Source: Gamarada debralockiae (Eukaryota; Ascomycota; Leotiomycetes; Helotiales; Hyphodiscaceae). Taken from it: a stretch of DNA of 19,330 nucleotides. The translations under genes and the position numbers were made by a program. The notes under the pieces were generated by a model. That model ran no database searches. It saw nothing but the letters and a program-made list of their open reading frames with translations, and was not told the origin of the DNA. The stretch is taken from NCBI GenBank assembly GCA_002803225.1, contig NXFV01000372.1, positions 1 to 19,330 on the forward strand. Reading direction: 5' to 3'. Position 1 is the stretch's first letter, and each line of letters starts with the position of its first letter. Below, one piece after another: positions 16,596-19,330 of the stretch.

Positions 16596-19330
16596 ATGCG
16601 TCTTCTGCAATGCGACAATGCTGGCCAGTTTAGCTTGACCGAGGACCTCATTGGCGACGCCATTCCCAAATACGCTATCCTTTCACACACATGGGGGGCG
16701 GACAGCGAGGAGGTTACCTTCGAGGACATAATAAATGGCACTGGCGAGGATAAGCCTGGCTATGAGAAGATCCGGTTCTGTGCAAAGCAGGCCAGACAGG
16801 ATGGTTTGCGGTACTTTTGGATTGACACCTGCTGTATCAAGAGAAACGACGCCGAACTCTCGCGCTCTATCAACTCTATGTTTCGCTGGTACCAGAAGGC
16901 GGCCAAATGCTACGTCTATCTATCAGATGTTTCAACAAGGAAGCGGAAAGCAAGCGATCAGTTGTCCGAGTGTACTTGGGAATCGGATTTCCGGAATAGT
17001 AGATGGTTCACTCGAGGCTGGACGCTCCAAGAGCTCCTTGCCCCGGCTTCGGTCGAATTCTTCTCCTGGGAATGCAAGCGACTTGGTGACAAGAGTTCTT
17101 TAAGGCAACTAATCTGCGAGATAACGAACATTCCTCACTCTGCACTTCAAGGAGGTCCTATATCTCAGTTTAGCGTCGACGAGCGATTGCGGTGGATAGA
17201 ATACCGCCGGACTAAGCAAGAAGAAGATAAAGCATATTCATTACTAGGCATTTTCAACGTCTACATGCTCCCTATCTATGGCGAAGGGATAGAGAGTGCG
17301 TTCAAACGACTCCGTAAGGAGATCGATAGACTACAGAAATGTATCCAAGACTTATGCCTCACCGATCCCCGCGACAACAAGGACGGTATCGAGCAAGATA
17401 AGGGTGGCCTCCTCAGAGACTCGTACCAGTGGATCCTCGAAAACTCCGACTTCCAACAATGGCGAAACGACCAGCAGAGGCGCCTACTATGGATCAAGGG
17501 CGATCCCGGTAAAGGCAAGACGATGCTGCTTTGCGGAATCATTGATGAGTTAGTCAAGTTCACCGTAGATACCGTCAATGTCTCGTTCTTCTTCTGTCAG
17601 GCCACTGACAATCACATTAATAATGCTACGGCAGTGTTGCGTGGGCTGATCTATATGCTTGTGAACCAGCAGCCGTCGCTCATCTCGCACGTACGCGATA
17701 GCTACGGTGGTTTCGAGAAACAACGTTTCGAAGGCCCGAATGCATGGGTAGCATTAAGGAAGGTCTTCACCAACATCCTTGAGGACCCGCACCTTCAAAA
17801 TTCCTACTTGATCATTGACGCTCTCGACGAATGTACCGCGAATTTGAGCCTGCTTCTTGACCTCGTTGTCTACACGTCGACGACGTACTCGTGCGTCAAA
17901 TGGATCGTTTCCAGTCGCAATTGGCCGATCATCGAGAAAAATCTCAAGAAAGCGTCGCAGAAAGTAAAACTGTCTCTGGAGCTGAACGAAAAATCCGTCT
18001 CTGAAGCTGTTAAAACATACATTCAGTTCAAGGTAGATATGTTAGCGGAGTGTAACGATTACAACAACTGTACCCGGGATGCTGTCCAGCGCTACCTGTC
18101 ATCCAACTCAAACGGCACCTTCCTCTGGGTGGCTTTGGTCTGCAAAGAACTTGTCGACGTTTCATGGTGGGAAGCCGAAGAAGTGTTGACGTCGTTTCCT
18201 CCTGGACTCGACGCTCTCTACAAACGGATGTTGGACCAGATCCACCCTAGGACCGCCAAGCTCTGCAAAAGTATATTGGCCGTCGTCTCGGCCGTATACA
18301 GGCCGATTACTTTGGATGAACTAGCATCCTTTGTGGATATGCCTCCTCGAAGTTCTGGCGCTTACAAAGTCTGGGAGGAGATCGTAGGGCGTTGTGGCTC
18401 TTTTCTGACACTTCGAGACCGCACCATCTCCTTCGTCCACCAGTCAGCAAAGGACTTTTTACTCAAAGAGGCATCTCATGAGATCTTTCCTTCTGGGATA
18501 GAAGCTATACATCACCTAATCTTCTCGAGATGGCTTCAGGTTATATCCAAGACGCTACGACGAGATATTTACAACTTACGTGCACCGGGATATGCTATCG
18601 AGCGGGTTAAGCAGCCGGACCCAGACCCATTAGCGGCGTCACGTTACTCGTGTATCTACTGGGTCGATCACCTCTGTGCATGGGATTCCAAGTCTCATAC
18701 AGAGCACGGGGTCGACCTAAGGGACAGCGGCGCGGTAGAGATATTCGTGAGAAAGAAATATCTTTACTGGCTTGAAGCTCTAAGCCTTTGTAGAAGTATA
18801 TCCGACAGTGTAGTTTCGATGGCGAAACTCGAGGCTCTGCTCCAGGTAATCCTTAGACTATAATGCTCCGTATGGTACATACTAACATATCCTAGGGGCG
18901 AGAAGGTTCATCTATATTGCTCGATCATGTTCGCGATGCACGCCGATTTATTATGCAATTTAAGTGGGCAATAGAGAAGAGCCCTCTTCAGGCGTACACG
19001 TCTGCGCTCGTGTTTAGTCCAGCCCGTAGCCTGATAAGGAGGCTTTTCAAGGAAGAAGAGCCGAAGTGGATCACGACAAAGCCGGCTGTAGTAGACAATT
19101 GGAATGCTTGCCTGCAGACGCTCGAGGGCCACAGTGGTTACGTCGGCTCGGTGGCCTTCTCACACGACTCAACCCGGCTCGCGTCAGCGTCAGAGGACAA
19201 GACGGTCAAGATCTGGGATGCAAGCAATGGTGCGTGCCTGCAGACACTTGAGGGCCATAGTAGTTACATCGGCTCGGTGGCCTTCTCACACGACTCAACC
19301 CGGCTCGCGTCAGCGTCAGAGGACAAGACG
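16596..19330 (+). CDS. HET-NACHT-WD40 (HNWD) NLR protein of HET-D/HET-E type, 3' end cut by the window
   Basis: Exon 1 (16596-18845) and exon 2 (18896 to the edge) give 895 residues so far. The N-terminal HET domain (about 1-235) shows YAILSHTWG (26-34), WIDTCCI, RGWTLQELLAP and YSLLGIF, as in heterokaryon-incompatibility proteins. The NACHT domain has Walker A GDPGKGKT (302-309), Walker B LIIDALDEC (405-413) and the WIVSSRN motif (436-442); all key residues look intact. Helical and winged-helix-like segments follow to about residue 750. Exon 2 leads into WD40 repeats of 42 residues: one full repeat from 19109 and 96 bases of a second from 19235. The family senses non-self through the WD repeats and triggers regulated cell death through HET when its NACHT oligomerises. 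The ATG is the first in frame and directly precedes the MRLL start common in this family. No stop or frameshift is seen. The end of the gene is outside the window. Confidence 0.93.
18846..18895 (+). other. 50-nt intron of the HNWD gene
   Basis: Donor GTAATC, textbook branch TACTAACAT and acceptor CCTAG. Without splicing the frame stops at 18863 and the WD repeats are lost. With splicing the frame runs to the window edge in phase 0. Confidence 0.9.
19109..19330 (+). repeat. 126-bp WD40-coding tandem repeats, near-identical
   Basis: The first unit is 19109-19234 and the second starts at 19235 and is cut after 96 bases. In those 96 bases they differ at about six positions, all in the first 40 bases. 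The later part, from TCGGCTCGG to GACAAGACG, is identical. Changes affect residues GY-V versus SY-I near the blade start, the kind of position that varies in HNWD repeats. Confidence 0.9.

Noticed and set aside
19109..19330. CRISPR-like array
   Set aside because: The 126-bp periodic unit codes for WD40 repeats in frame and the window is fungal.

Overview
The window looks like chromosomal DNA of a filamentous ascomycete (Pezizomycotina; I cannot place it more finely). Reasons: short introns with CTRAC-type branch points, CT-rich leaders between TATA boxes and ATGs, secreted single-exon genes with Kex2 (KR) sites, a HET-NACHT-WD40 gene, and two decayed loci whose lesions look like repeat-induced point mutation (RIP).

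The left part (1-7485) is an ordinary but secretome-rich gene region. On the minus strand are a small Ser/Thr-rich GPI-anchored wall protein (362-916) and a two-exon DUF3632-like protein (1665-2666) whose exons join through a GC-AG intron. On the plus strand are a four-exon secreted RNase T1/N1-type guanyl-specific ribonuclease (3399-4234) and a 516-residue secreted repeat protein (5935-7485). In the latter, five tandem Asn/Gly-rich repeats each end in GFFKR, so it is a candidate Kex2-processed repeat protein. Its upstream region carries three 66-bp tandem repeats and a 9-bp microsatellite.

The middle part (about 7781-11653) looks gene-poor because it is broken by many stop codons. Read in frame, it is a nearly full-length relic of a NACHT-type NLR. 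Walker A, Walker B, the SSRP motif and the post-NACHT helical region are recognisable, followed by a repeat-like region, a disordered basic region and a C-terminal C2H2-type zinc-finger module. About 20 nonsense codons but only one frameshift have accumulated. Walker A and B carry changes that fit G-to-A transitions, as RIP would produce.

From about 11654 to 15971 the window is repeat territory: a three-hairpin structure, possible LTR scraps, a 530-bp MITE-like element with 80-bp terminal inverted repeats, and a complete but dead 2.18-kb pogo/Fot1-like transposon. The transposon has 45-bp inverted repeats, a TA duplication, one intron and a transposase with many stops but no indel.

The right part (16596 to the end) is an intact HET-NACHT-WD40 (HNWD, HET-D/HET-E type) gene, cut by the window edge in its second WD repeat. 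The two visible repeats are almost identical at the DNA level and differ at a few loop residues, as in HNWD genes that evolve by repeat shuffling. A dead NLR, RIP-scarred transposons and a live HNWD gene side by side suggest a fast-turnover immune-type locus.
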